The notes beneath the pieces are model-generated. The model searched no databases and was not told the DNA's origin. It saw only the letters and a list, made by a program, of their open reading frames with translations. From Mytilus trossulus (Eukaryota; Mollusca; Bivalvia; Mytilida; Mytilidae): 64,000 nt of DNA. Location: positions 27,255,930 through 27,319,929 of the forward strand of contig NC_086376.1 in the NCBI RefSeq assembly GCF_036588685.1, written 5' to 3'. The position numbers were made by a program, and so were the translations under genes. Shown here piece by piece: positions 34,101-44,434 of this stretch (positions within the stretch are counted from its first letter, which is position 1; each line of letters begins with the position of its first letter).

Positions 34101-35424
34101 TGGCCTTTATTATTAGGTTCATCCGCTTAAGTGACATGAACATGGTATTTGTATATGTAACTTACATAAATATCAATTATATCAGCTTATTAAAAATTAA
34201 AAAAAATCAACCTTTGAAAATATTAACTGATTATTAAGGGACCAATAAATAGCGTATCTCTTTGAAGCGAAGTTAAACATTACAAAGATATATGACCCCT
34301 TAATAAATAAATTGAATTGTATGTTTTGTTTTTTCAGAGATTATTCTGTACTAAAGGAGAAATCGCCCCAAGATATCGCTGATGCTTTGCTGTCTCTAAA
34401 ACACACAGTTGTATGCCCTTCATACTCGGGACGAATGTCACCTTCTGTGCATATTAATCAATGTTCACCAACACCAAACAGTTTTCAGCATCCACAACAT
34501 GTTTCATATATGAGCCCTGGTAATCAGTATCGTCAAAACATGTACTCGCCACCACCAGCTCAATACGGTGTGTTTCAATATCCAGGAGAAAGTTTTCAAA
34601 ATCAGGCCAATGTATTTCCATCAATGAGTGTTAATGTTTCTATGAGTATGAATGTTGGAGTTCCCCACGGGATACCAAATAACCAATACAATGTACAACA
34701 ACAGTGGCAAGGCAATCAACAGACATCTCCTGGTAAATATGTTCCTCAATATCAGCAGCCTCAATACAGTATGGGTCCAGTGTCTCCTCAATACAACAGT
34801 TTACAAAATCATTCATATCCTCAGCCGTATTCATTTACTTCAGAAGTGAGACATATTCCAAGTTCAGACTCAAAAAACTTCCTTTATCGATCAGGTGATT
34901 CATGCAAAGCATCACGATTTTGTGCCGTGTCTCACTGGAAGAGGTTGAAATTAACCAGCAGCCATCTTAGTGCAGTGAATTTACAAGCGGATTCAAATAA
35001 AGTTAATTTGTGTAGAATTTGCGGGAAGACTTATGCCAGACCAAGTACTTTGAAAACACATCTACGAACTCACTCTGGGGAGAAACCTTATAAATGTTCA
35101 ACTTGCAGCAAGTCATTTTCACAAGCTGCTAACCTAACAGCGCATGTACGAACACATAGCGGAGAAAAACCTTTCAGGTGTCCAATGTGTGATCGGAGAT
35201 TTTCCCAGAGTTCATCCGTAACAACACACATGCGTACTCATTCTGGTGAACGACCGTACCGATGTCGCTTGTGTAAGAAAGCATTTTCTGACAGCTCAAC
35301 GTTAACAAAGCATTTAAGAATTCATAGCGGAGAAAAACCATACCAGTGTAAACTTTGCCTGTTAAGATTTTCACAATCTGGTAATCTGAATCGTCATATG
35401 AGAGTGCACGCTAATTCATCGTAA
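27934..35424 (+). CDS. glass: Glass-like C2H2 zinc-finger transcription factor (two coding exons)
   Basis: Exons 27934-28145 and 34338-35424 join in phase (AA|A = Lys) into 432 residues. Five C2H2 fingers close the protein, each C-x2-C-x12-H-x3-H with HSGEKP-type linkers; first Cys to last His are at about 296-316, 324-344, 352-372, 380-400 and 408-428. Finger sequences ([79 protein letters not shown]) match Drosophila Glass almost finger by finger as I recall it. Glass is a nuclear activator that specifies photoreceptor identity in invertebrates. A segment [14 protein letters not shown] (83-96) may be a second conserved patch. Residues ~100-240 are Gln/Pro/Tyr/Met-rich and probably disordered. 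An in-frame TAG precedes the ATG, which also sits right after an AG acceptor-like sequence, so an upstream non-coding exon is likely. Confidence 0.93.
28676..28830 (+). repeat. SINE-like Mytilus repeat R3, 3' fragment
   Basis: Contains TCTTATCGGGGCCTTTTATA, GGTATGGGCTTTGCTCATTG, GGCCGTACGGTGACCTATAA and the end ATCATACCACATCTTC. Only the 3' ~150 bp of the longer family at 47830-48556 is present. Confidence 0.85.
29441..29537 (+). repeat. Dispersed repeat R4 fragment
   Basis: TGTTATCCATTCGTTCGTTG, TTTGAGCTTTTCATTGTG and CCTTGGAGTTCG match the R4 family seen at 37795, 41180 and 58955. Confidence 0.7.
29826..30192 (+). repeat. Dispersed Mytilus repeat R1, near full-length
   Basis: Runs from ATGAGTTTATTTACAACCAC and GGGTCGATGCCACTGCTGG through CCCGAGGGTATAAC, GATTACCTTAGCTGTATTTG and GAGCGTCACTGATGAGTCTT to ACGCGCGTCTGGAGTA and ATGATGAGTTT. 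This is the best reference copy in the window, about 367 bp. Confidence 0.85.
32376..32600. other. Less AT-rich island in the glass intron, unidentified
   Basis: About 225 bp whose base composition differs from the surroundings. The minus strand has 48 open codons ([19 protein letters not shown] and on to VSVEYQLFF) without splice signals that I trust. It could be a relict coding fragment of a retroelement; not assigned. Confidence 0.3.
32776..33180 (+). repeat. SINE-like Mytilus repeat R3, degenerate copy
   Basis: Follows the R3 order: TGTTATACTGTTCAACCACT, a CGTTAAAAAGTTTAAATCGC block, TCCCAAGTCATGAGCC, GACTATTCGGTATGGG, TTGTTGAGCGGCC and ATCATACCACATCTCC. Heavily diverged. Confidence 0.7.
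33197..33597 (-). repeat. Dispersed repeat R1, inverted, first of a direct pair
   Basis: Contains TTTACGCCAGACGCGCGTTT, AGAGACTCATCAGTGGCGCT, AGCTAAGTTAATCTATTCCT and GTGGCATCGACCCATTGG. It is followed directly by a second copy in the same orientation. It supplies the empty-site sequence (GTTGAAGAGATTTGAGGACC) for the retrocopy inserted in that second copy. Confidence 0.85.
33577..33976 (-). repeat. Dispersed repeat R1, inverted, second copy, interrupted by a retrocopy
   Basis: Runs TTTACGCCAGACGCGCGTTT to AAGTTAAAGAGATTT (33711), is interrupted at 33712-33924, and resumes AAGAGATTTGAGGATCAAAA to GTTTTGCCAAAA. It overlaps the end of the first copy by the shared AACTCATC...ACCAGGAAT edge. Confidence 0.85.
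33712..33924 (+). mobile_element. Processed retrocopy / SINE-like insertion with poly(A) and target duplication
   Basis: A 213-bp insertion inside an R1 copy. It ends with AATAAA (33892-33897), 15 bp of spacer, then an 11-A tract (33913-33923), the layout of a polyadenylated RNA. AAGAGATTT flanks it on both sides (33703-33711 and 33925-33933), and the neighbouring R1 copy shows the undisturbed site once. No A/B box or tRNA-like head is evident, so it is more likely the retrotransposed 3' end of an mRNA, 5'-truncated, than a classical SINE. The source gene is not recognised. Confidence 0.85.
34338..35424 (+). CDS. glass: Glass-like, coding exon 2 with five zinc fingers (1087 bp)
   Basis: The acceptor TTTTTTCAG precedes AGATTATTCTG; the stop TAA is at 35422-35424. 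Encodes the Lys split at the junction, the [14 protein letters not shown] patch, the low-complexity Gln/Pro/Tyr region and all five C2H2 fingers, ending RVHANSS. Having the fingers uninterrupted in one exon makes the call firm. Two short frames on the other strand and in another plus frame are shadows. No canonical AATAAA was found close downstream. Confidence 0.95.
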
Positions 35425-35565
35425 TCTAGCAACGGTAACCTTGATTACTATACAGGAATATGTTTTACTTCATCGAAAGACGACCTAAAATAAGGGTTAT
35501 ATAAAGTAGTATAAATCATAAATGTCCGTTTTACTTTTTTAAATGTTGAATTATTCAAAACCCGT

Positions 35566-35950
35566 AGGGTTTTTTACGCAAGGAACATATTGCCTTAGCA
35601 GTATTTGGCACAATCTATTTTCAGAATGTTTTAAATGTTCTTCAACCTTTTAGTTTGGATTCCAACTGTTTGAAACGATCGCAGCTGATGAGTCCTTTGA
35701 AGATACCACGCTCAACTTACATACCAAATTATAAGCATGGTATCTTTGATGAGTTTTAACAACCAATGGTTCAATGCCATTGCTCTTGGACTTTTCGTCA
35801 TCATATATCCAGCCTAGTAGTCAGCATTTTCCCGTTCATTATAATATATATGGTCAATGTCAATTTTAGTATATATTTGAATATTCCAATCACTAAAGAT
35901 TTTCAATGCCATGACTGCTGCAGCCGTTTTGGTCACAACATTTTTGAAAT
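35566..35950 (+). repeat. Dispersed repeat R1, two degenerate partial copies
   Basis: TTGCCTTAGCAGTATTTGGC, GATCGCAGCTGATGAGTCCT and GGTATCTTTGATGAGTTTTA, then a second start (AACCAATGGTTCAATGCCAT, CAGCCTAGTAGTCAGCA). It lies 140 bp downstream of the glass stop. Confidence 0.65.
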
Positions 35951-36744
35951 TTGGTGGTAAACGCTTTTCAACTTATTTGAGGATCTGTTCAAAAAGGCTT
36001 TATATTGTGTTGAGTAGCTGATTTTTTTAAATATGAATATACAAACAATCAGACTTGTAATCGAAGAAATTTATTTTTAAATGTCGTTCGCTAAAATATA
36101 TATTGGACTCTTATGATGGGTCAAAACAAGATAACATTTGTTTTATATTAGTTTCAACCGGCAAGTCAGAAAAGTTTGGTCTAATGTTTTGTTCAAATGC
36201 ACATATGTTATTTAGTTTTCTGCAAATTGATATTGTAAGCTTTCAACCTCGATCCACATTGAATATCAACTAATTCGGCGAGTGAACAAAGCGAACAATA
36301 CAAAAAAAAACACGTTCTATTGTGTCTATCTTTTATATGTACTTATTTAGGTTTGTCGATTGTTACCTTAACAAATATCGCGGTAAGAGAAAAATTGTCT
36401 CTCACATCCTTTGATGGTCATCATCAATTTAAAGAATAGTCAATTGGAATTTCACAATTTGTACACACTGCATGGTAAGTAACTTGATCAAAGTGAACAA
36501 AACCGGTTTTTTTTCTAAAGTGAACATTGATTGGTTAAATATTTCTCAGTGTGTTTGAATTTGTTTGATAGCCTTTTGGTCATGACTGTTTGTCTCTAAT
36601 ATTTAATTAACTGTGCATTTGTATTCAGATATCGCAGATCAAATTTATTCGTTCTTTGTGTAATCATACGTTTTTTGATTGAGTTAAGTCTGCTAATTGA
36701 TATTTTATCGTATGTTTTTATATGTTGTGATGTTATGCTATTGT

Positions 36745-37085
36745 TTCAGAAAAAGGGAGAAGGTTTGGGCCCATTAAAACGTTTAATCCCGCTGCAAATG
36801 TTTGCACCTGTCCTAAGTCAGGAATCTGATGTACAGTAGTTGTCGTTTGTTTATGTAATATATACGTGTTTCTCGTTTCTCGTTTTGTTTATATAGATTA
36901 GACCGTTGGTTTTCCCGTTTGAATGGTTTTACACTAGTAATTTTGGGGCCCTTTATAGCTTGTTGTTCGGTGTGAGCCAAGGCTCCGTGTTGAAGGCCGT
37001 ACTTTAACCTATAATGGTTTAATTTTTAAATTGTTATTTGGATGGAGAGTTGTCTCATTGGCACTCACACCACATCTTCCTATAT
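36745..37085 (+). repeat. SINE-like Mytilus repeat R3
   Basis: Contains ACGTTTAATCCCGCTGCAAA, GCACCTGTCCTAAGTCAGGA, GTAGTTGTCGTTTGTTTATG, TTTATAGCTTGTTGTTCGG, TTGAAGGCCGTACTTTAACC and TTGTCTCATTGGCACTCACA. This is a subfamily different from the GGTATGGGC type; 50095-50335 belongs to the same subfamily. Confidence 0.8.
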
Positions 37086-37089
37086 CTAT

Positions 37090-37790
37090 TAACAAATTCG
37101 TATAACACTTCATTAAAGCTGTACAATTATGTATCTACAAGTTAGAAATTAATAACAATATGTCACCATAAGATATGTTCTGCTCTCACGCCACAAAACC
37201 GCTAAGGGAATAACGATACGACTAAACAAGATGCTATCAGTTTTGGCAAAAACTAAACTTTATCTCTTCGTCCGTTTTGTTTTTGTCATGGTGTTATATA
37301 TCCTCCATTGGTTTTTGATTGCTGGCTTTTATCTTCGTTGCTTCGTCCGTCTGTCCGTCCAAAAAACTTTGAGTTTTTCCTGACTTTATTATGCTATTGC
37401 AAATTGTTTTTTCTTTCAATTGCCCGTTTGTGCTCCATTGTTACATACCGTCGCTGGGCTTCCAAAATGTTGTATATGACTTATTTTGCAAAAAATACTT
37501 TTTCACACCAACCGGCTTGAAGGGAGGAAATCTCTGATATTCCAAAATATCACACATTCTGACCAATCAAACCAATTGAAATAAGACATGTGACAAAAAA
37601 GCCAATATGAATGGTTTGTAAAGTTTGGTTTATTTGCCACATTTTTGAAAGTTCAGCGACGATATTTGTTTGTTTATATAGTGGTTAAGATTATAACAAA
37701 ATGTTGACTGCTGTACTATTTTTGACATTTTTACTTATTATGTCTGTTTGTTTAGTTCAAACATAGTTGTCAATATAATAGTATTTGATG
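37090..37790. other. Intergenic, nothing recognised
   Basis: AT-rich. The 70-codon frame at 37308 has no supporting motif. Confidence 0.45.
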
Positions 37791-37794
37791 CGCC

Positions 37795-37990
37795 TGTAAT
37801 ACAAGTGGGAGGTTTAGCTGATTATAAAACCAGGGTTAAAACACCATTTTCTACACAAGAACATGCCTGTACCACGTCAGGAATATACAGTTGTTATCCA
37901 TTCGTTTGATGTGTTTGTCCTTTTGATTTTGTCAGTTAATGAGATACTTTCCGTTTAGAATTTTCCTCGGAGTTCAGATATTTTTTTTAA
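37795..37990 (+). repeat. Dispersed repeat R4
   Basis: ATGCGCCTGTAATACAAGTG, TAAAACCAGGGTT, TTGTTATCCATTCGTTTGAT and TTTTCCTCGGAGTTCAG. Same family, opposite strand, as 14440-14660. Confidence 0.75.
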
Positions 37991-40200
37991 TTTACATTTG
38001 AATGTGTTACATATTTAGGTTGCTTTATCTGGCTCAAAATTGTAATTTGATAAGTTGACAATTTTGAGGTGTATATCCACAAAAAAGACGCAGAAATCCA
38101 AAATCAAAATTTAGATACAAATTAATTTATTTTGGTTAACGATGGTCGATTTTGCATTTTCACAAACGAGCGTAAAAGAGAGACAACAGATCGCAAAAGG
38201 ATATTCAAAACTTAAAAATAAAACAGTCAATGCCATGGCAAAAAGCACAACATAAATAAATCAACCAAAAAACCCCATTCAAATGAACAAAGAACACAAC
38301 ATAGATAACTAAAGACTGAGCAACACGAATTTCATGACTTTGATTTTATTGCGCCAATGGTTGAAAAGGGATAAAGAGCATCAAGAAGTTGTTCGATAAA
38401 CATATCTTTATGGTTTCATTAAGATTATGTTGACCCTGAGATAATACAGGAGGGATTTGGCAAAAACTTATTCTATCAACCACATATCGAACAATTTAGA
38501 ATATGGTAGGTTTAACTTTCATGTAAAAACAAAAGACAATAATTGGTTTTTGGCAAATATTGATATAAAAAGTGAAATCGTTTTCCTTAACTTAAACATA
38601 CAATTAGTAAACATAACGGATACTATTAATTATTGAACAGGAGAAAAAGCAATTTATTATTCTCTTTTCTTTTCATTTGACGTCGATGCAGTAATAATAG
38701 CATGCATGTATGCATTATATAAAAATAAAATAAATGTAATATTGCCAATGGGACATCTCTCCACTATGTGTCTAATTCCTTTCATAACACACATTTAATA
38801 CCGCTGCCAATAGTCTACAAGTTATAGGTTATAATCAACCATTAGCTCTTTTGGAACCAGTCGAAAATGAGCATAACATAGTATTCAGAAACAAAAACAT
38901 GGCAGATTTTGATTGGGTGGAGTATGCCACAAATATTTTTTTTTCCTGAAACCTTACTGATTCTTGGTTGTAGCAATGACAAAATAAAAATTGATTCCTC
39001 CTTCAGAAATAGTTAAGAATTTTTTTTTCCCTGTTGTTGAATGCCCAAATTTTACTGTTATTTTTGTGCGAGATTGACGGTCACCCCTGACAACTGTAAA
39101 TTACACCTAGAAAAGCAACGCGACCATATCATTTTTTTTTTAGGAAATATGTTCACACAATAAATATTCTTTATTTTAAAAAAGGGTTTATAATAAAAAT
39201 CAACTCAATAAAATCAGTATAGCAAGAAACATTACTATTGTCGGCAATGGAAAAATCAATTGTTTTTTACATTCTATATAGGAGATACTATCAGCCCAGT
39301 GTTACGGTACTGACAAATTTAAAAACCTACCTGTCTAAAATTCATCCTTGATAAATTAAGTTATTTTAAAAGAACTAGTGTTCAAGCAAATTTGACGTTA
39401 GAATGCATTAACAATTTTTCTTATGTTCCTGATCGTCACAAAGCTCGTCACATATTCACGTTCTTTCTTATATAGACTTGTATTTTCCCTTATTTTATAT
39501 CATTGGAAGACACATTTTCTGTACAAAAATCATTAATCTAAAGATCAATAAGTCACATATACAAAATAGATATTTCCAACATGACGCGATTATCTGAAAT
39601 ATCTCACTTACATATAATGTTAAATTCTACATTTTAATTATTTTCAATTTGAGATCCTGACAAACGGGAGATAACCTTATTTGACTTATGTTTCATTGCC
39701 GACACGCAGTGATTAAGTCGTTAACACAAGAAGAAAAATCAAAGTGAAACGTGAAAAAGTCGATGCAATCAATAGTTTTAAATTCACACCGATTTCATTT
39801 TCTATCTAAACGACAATCGTACATTTTATAGATATAATGTCTTTAAAACATGTTCTTTGAAACGTACATGCAAAAACATAAGGACTTGTTTTCATAATTA
39901 TAGAGGTAAATGAGTTAGAAGATAAATGATTTAGAGGCTAGTCAATGGAAATTCTTTGCTGAATATGAATATAAAATGTTTTGAAAATATTTTGAAAATA
40001 GTATAAACATGCGGAATATAAGGGTTTATCCAGCCTCTTTTTTCGGCGTGCTTAGCATATTATACTTTCCAAAAATGTACATTTTTTCCACAAATAATTC
40101 TTCCAGCATGTCGGTCTGATAATTGTCACGAGAACATTCTACATAAAAATACCTCTTTGTGTGGATGTGATGATTTCATAATTATGTCTGTTCAGATTTA
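37985..40200 (+). repeat. Duplicated ~2.2-kb block, copy A
   Basis: Colinear with 41290-43960 over many islands: ACAAATTAATTTATTTTGGT and AACGATGGTC; CAATGCCATGGCAA; AAGAAGTTGTTCG; GGAGGGATTTGGCAAAAAC; ACATCTCTCCACTATGTGT then AATTCCTTTCATAACA; CAAGCAAATTTGACGTTAG; GACAAACGGGAGATAACCT; GCTGAATATGAATATAAAAT; CGTGCTTAGCATATTATACT. No coding potential. Either a diverged segmental duplication or two copies of a large unclassified element. Confidence 0.8.
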
Positions 40201-40218
40201 TACATTTAAAGTAAAGTA

Positions 40219-40505
40219 GTCGTTTGTGTTTTCTCTTATTTTTGAGATATTGAGATAAGACGTGGCATGGTACTTGTCTATCCCAAATTCATGTATTTGG
40301 TTTTCATGTTATATTTGTTGTTCTCGTGGTGTTTTGTCTGATGCGTGGTCCGTTTCTGTGTGTGTTACGTTTCGGTGTTGTGTCGTTGTTCTCCGCTTGT
40401 ATTTGATGCGTTTCCCTCGGTTTTAGTTTGATACCCCGATTTTGTTTTTTGTCCATGGATTTATGAGTTTTGAACAGCGGTATACTACTGTTGCCTTTAT
40501 TTATA
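40219..40505 (-). repeat. Dispersed repeat R2 (AGTAGTATACCGCTGTTC family), inverted
   Basis: Complement of the family at 48797, 53424 and 60377: TGAGATAAGACGTGGCATGG, GTTCTCGTGGTGTTTTGTCT, TTTTTTGTCCATGGATTTAT, TTGAACAGCGGTATACTACT. 40505-40640 continues with another recalled mussel repeat (GACAACGCCATGGCTAAAAA). Confidence 0.85.
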
Positions 40506-40839
40506 GAGGGACGAAAGATACCAAAAAGGAACGGTCAAACTCATAAATCTAAAACAAACTGACAACGCCATGGCTAAAAATGAAAAAGACAAACAGACAA
40601 ACAATAGTACACATGACACAACATAGAAAGTAGCGGATTTTAATGCTTGCATTGGAATAGGGTCTACTAATAGTAAGCAAGGTGACTTATTGGTTCATTG
40701 AGACGGATGTATTATATATGTAATTATATTTTTTACAAATTATTATTTATGCTGATTTACATATGTCACTATAATAAACAATTTATTTACTTTTACTTAC
40801 TTACTTGCAGAATTCCAAAGTGTGAACTTTTGCTGTTTA

Positions 40840-41290
40840 TTACTAATCGATTTTGTCGGAAATTCGCCATTGATGAGTGGTTTAAAGATGAAACGCTCAC
40901 CTTACATATCTTTGATGAGTTTTAACAACAAATGTTCAATGTCACTTCTATCGGATTTTCGTCCTCGAAGATATCTCCAGCCCAGTACTCAGCAATTTGT
41001 TCTTTTAAATTTTTTTCTCCAATTTATCATTTTCTACATAGGAAAATGCCGGTACCAAGTCAGGAATATGACAGTTCTTGTCCATTTGTTTGATATGCTT
41101 GAGCTTTTTATTTTGCTATTTGATGATGGACTTTCAGATTTAAACTTTCCCCGGAGTTAAGTAATTTTAGGACTTTACCTTTTTTTGTTATCCATTTGTT
41201 TTATGTATTTGAGCTTTTGATTTTGCAATTTCATTATGGAGTTTCCGTTTTAAATTTTTCACGGAGTTCAGTATTTTTGTGATTTACATT
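40840..41290 (+). repeat. Degenerate R1 and R4 repeats
   Basis: 40840-41010 resembles R1 (TTTGATGAGTTTTAACAACA, CAGCCCAGTACTCAGCA). 41040-41175 and 41180-41290 are two tandem R4 fragments (GTTATCCATTTGTTTTATGT, TCACGGAGTTCAGTATTTTT). The 112-codon frame at 40822-41160 is a product of these repeats. Confidence 0.65.
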
Positions 41291-41892
41291 TGAATATCAT
41301 ACAAATTAACAGTTCCTTTAGTAATTTGAAAAATTGAAAATTTGGAAGAATGTGTTCACAAAAAAAGGGGTAGCAATCCAAAACCAAATTTTATATACAA
41401 ATTAATTTATTTTGGTCAACGATGGTCTTTTTTGTAACTTCACAAACAAGTGTAAAAGAAAAACAAACGATCGCATAAGGATATTCAAATTCATAAGTAA
41501 AAAGAACCAAAACAAACTGGCAATGCCATGGCAATGAAGAAAAGTTATAAAAAACCTACGAAGATACAATCAACTGTACATAGAACACAACATATACAAA
41601 ATAAAGACTGTCAACACGAAACCCATCAAAAGCCGGGTGTATCGCGGGTACTCCGAACGGACAGCAGATCATGCTTAACATGTTGCATCCGTCATTTAAT
41701 TACAACCCCATTTCACATTAATACAAATGGTGAATAATTGCAATTTTGTAACTACTAGCCACTTAGAGCCCTTAATATAATTTTGATTTTGCACCAATTG
41801 TTGAAAACGGTTAAAAAAATCACGAAGTTGTTCGGTATACAAATCTCGTTGGTTTTTATAACAATAAGAGTACGCTTACATTGAGTTATTAC

Positions 41893-42117
41893 ATTGGTTG
41901 CAATAAATTACATTGATTTCCCAGTTAGATGAAAACCGATAATTTCACATTTGAAATAAACGTGGTTATTTCACTCTCTGACGTCATACAACAATAGGCG
42001 TTGTCAAGACGTCGATAATGTCGGATCAAAACAAATTGTGAATGCGTAAAAAAAAAAATAGTTCCTTACATTTTTTAAATTAATTTCTTTAAAAAAAGCC
42101 ATTTGCCAATGTAATAA
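41893..42117. mobile_element. Short TIR element in copy B
   Basis: TTATTACATTGGTTGCAA at the left end is answered by ATTTGCCAATGTAATAA at the right. About 225 bp, absent from the corresponding place in copy A. Exact target duplication not resolved. Confidence 0.6.
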
Positions 42118-42120
42118 AAA

Positions 42121-42266
42121 GAATAACGAATAAAAGAATTCAAATATCGAAAAATGTTCAACTCGTGACCGAACAACTCATGCGCTACGCGCATTCGTGA
42201 ATTAATGTGTTGTTTGGTCACTCGTTGAATATTTTTATCAATTTGAATTCTTCGATTAGTTATTCT
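42121..42266. mobile_element. Palindromic element in copy B
   Basis: Arms of about 60 bp: GAATAACGAATAAAAGAATT...GTTCAACTCGTGACCGAACA on the left and, complementary, TGTTTGGTCACTCGTTGAAT...TTTGAATTCTTCGATTAGTT on the right, around a short GCGCTACGCGCATTCG loop region. It would fold into one long hairpin. Confidence 0.75.
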
Positions 42267-42278
42267 ATAAATAATATA

Positions 42279-42707
42279 CACAGCCAATTTTGCATATGTA
42301 CTATGTATATACCAAAAATCTGTAGTACTGGAAATCTACTTTTCATATTCAGTATATTTTGTTACTCTAAAAGTATTGTAATATTTAGGTACCTGTATTT
42401 TACAGTACTTGATATGTACTTGAAAATTTAAGTACTACATATTTTTGGTTACAACGTTACATTTTATGCATTTTGATAGTATGTCTACTTCAAATCTCTT
42501 AATTATGAGTTTAAAACATGGAATATTGTGATCGCTTTTGGTATTATTTCTGTACCAAAATTTTAAGTACAAATCAAGTACTGTAAAATACAGGTACGTA
42601 AATAGTACAATAATTTTAAGTAAAGAAATAGTACTAAATATCAAAAGTAAATTTCCAGTACTACAGATTTTAAGTACAAAAATAGTACCTATGCAAAATG
42701 GGCTGTG
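42279..42707. mobile_element. TA-flanked foldback element (429 bp)
   Basis: TA at 42277-42278 and 42708-42709 flanks a segment that starts CACAGCCAATTTTGCATATG and ends CATGCGAAAATGGGCTGTG-like (ATGCAAAATGGGCTGTG). Arms of about 170 bp pair along their length (for example AAAATCTGTAGTACTGGAAA with its complement near 42640). TA target sites suggest a Tc1/mariner-type non-autonomous element. The 126- and 101-codon frames here arise from the palindrome. Confidence 0.8.
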
Positions 42708-44434
42708 TAGGAGGGATTTGAAAATACATATGTTATCAAGTTCATATCGGAAAATTTCGAATATGGAAGTTTTCACTTTAATACAAAAACAAAACACAAT
42801 ATTTGTTTTTGGCATTATAACTGTAATCGTGTTTCCTACCTGAATTATAAAAATTAATAATCATAACGGATACAATTAATAAATGAAAAAGAGCAATTTT
42901 TCTTTTCAATTGAAAATAATGCAGTAATACTATGCAAGTATGTACCATATCAAAATAAGAAGGTGTGGTAAGATTGCCAATGAGACATCTCTTCACTATG
43001 TGTTCAATTCCTTTCATAACAAAAATGTGATATCGCTGCCGGTGTACTACTGTAGTCCTTGAAGATACAATCAGCTAAAGGTTTCGATACTGACAATATA
43101 ACCTATTTGTCATACATTGATCGAGGTTTTAAAAGATTTTATGTTCAAGCAAATTTGACATTAGGTGGATTTGACAATTCTATTTATGTTCCTGTTAGTC
43201 ACAAAGTTACGTTGTCAAGTTCCTTTTTATACAGACTTGAATTTAAGAATTTAAACATTGTGATAGAATGTTCCTGTGGAAGTGCTATGGTTAAACATTT
43301 TTAAAGTGACATTTCTCCTGTTTTTTTTCCTTATTCTACATTTTGCAAAACAAATTTTCTGTATGATACATTAATCTTCAAAAACAATAAGTTACTTATA
43401 CCAAATTGATATGCCTAACATGTTGTTGCTGTATTGATATTGTGTTATGGAAGTATACCCTATATCTATTGTTTTTCTATTGAATTCACTAAATTATATA
43501 ACATACAGATAATGTAAATATATCCATTCCAATCATTTCCAATTTGAGATTCCGACAAACGGGAGATAACCTAATTTGACTTATATTCCTTTGCCAATAC
43601 GCAGTGGGAAAATCGACAACACAATATAAAATCAAAGTGAAAAAGTGGCAAAACAATAGTTTTTTGTTACCACACCAATTATTGGTTATTTTCAAACCAT
43701 AATCGTACAATTTATAGAAATTATGTCTTTAGAAATTTGTTTGCTGAATATGAATATAAAATATTAAAAGCAAATATGAACATGCGAAATATAACGGTCT
43801 TTCCAGTCAGCAATTATCGTAGTGCTTAGCATATCATACTTTCTTTAAAATGCGATGATGAACGTAAAACTTACAAATTGTCGATTTCAGACGGTCTTTT
43901 CCTAACTCTCTGTTCAGATTATATCTTAGGAATACACTCTTGTTTGTGTGTCAATATCGAAGGAAAATATGAAGATATGAAGCACATTGATACTCTTTAT
44001 CTCAAATTCTCTTAAATAAATGGGATACAAGCACTCAATAGGTTTTTTGTCGATTCCCGTAATTGACCCTGCAATCAGAGATCCCTTTTAAAGTTGTCTC
44101 CCTTTATAAGAGGGATAATTAAATTTTATTTACAATGGAGAGCGAGCAGAAAGAGCAAATTTACCTGTGCTTAATGCGAGTAAGCTCTAAGGTTTTCAAA
44201 TCATTTAATTAAATTAATACTTTTGACAACAGGGAAATTATTTTTCATGAAAAATTAGTTAAACCGCCGATACATCACTTTCAATTCACATTGGTTTGTA
44301 TTGGCAAGAGCCAGGTTTGTCTAGTATGGAACCAGTCAATATCAATAATGTGGTCCTTTTTTTTTTTTTAATTTAAATTTCCTGTTGACAAAAGTTTAAA
44401 TTGTTTGAAAAACTAAGGATTTTCTTATTCCAGC

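Larger units (their letters stand above)
28146..34337 (+). other. Glass intron (6.2 kb)
   Basis: Bounded by GTAAGT and TGTTTTTTCAG. It holds SINE-like fragments (28676-28830, 32776-33180), R1 copies (29826-30192, 33197-33597, 33577-33976) and a processed retrocopy (33712-33924). 28831-29440 and 30193-32375 show nothing I recognise. Confidence 0.85.
41290..43960 (+). repeat. Duplicated ~2.2-kb block, copy B, with inserted palindromic elements
   Basis: Colinear partner of 37985-40200. Between GAGTTATTAC (to about 41901) and GGAGGGATTTGAAAAT (from 42710), copy B has about 800 extra bases made of three inverted-repeat elements. Copy A reads straight through (GAGATAATACAGGAGGGATT). Copy A in turn has extra sequence around 38850-39290. 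Confidence 0.8.

Noticed and set aside
34640..34849. Antisense and alternate frames over the glass low-complexity region
   Set aside because: They are shadows of the firmly supported glass exon.
40822..41160. 112-codon frame
   Set aside because: It spans degenerate R1 and R4 repeats, and parts of the peptide come from the R4 consensus.
42435..42843. 126- and 101-codon frames on opposite strands
   Set aside because: They mirror each other because they lie on a TA-flanked palindrome.
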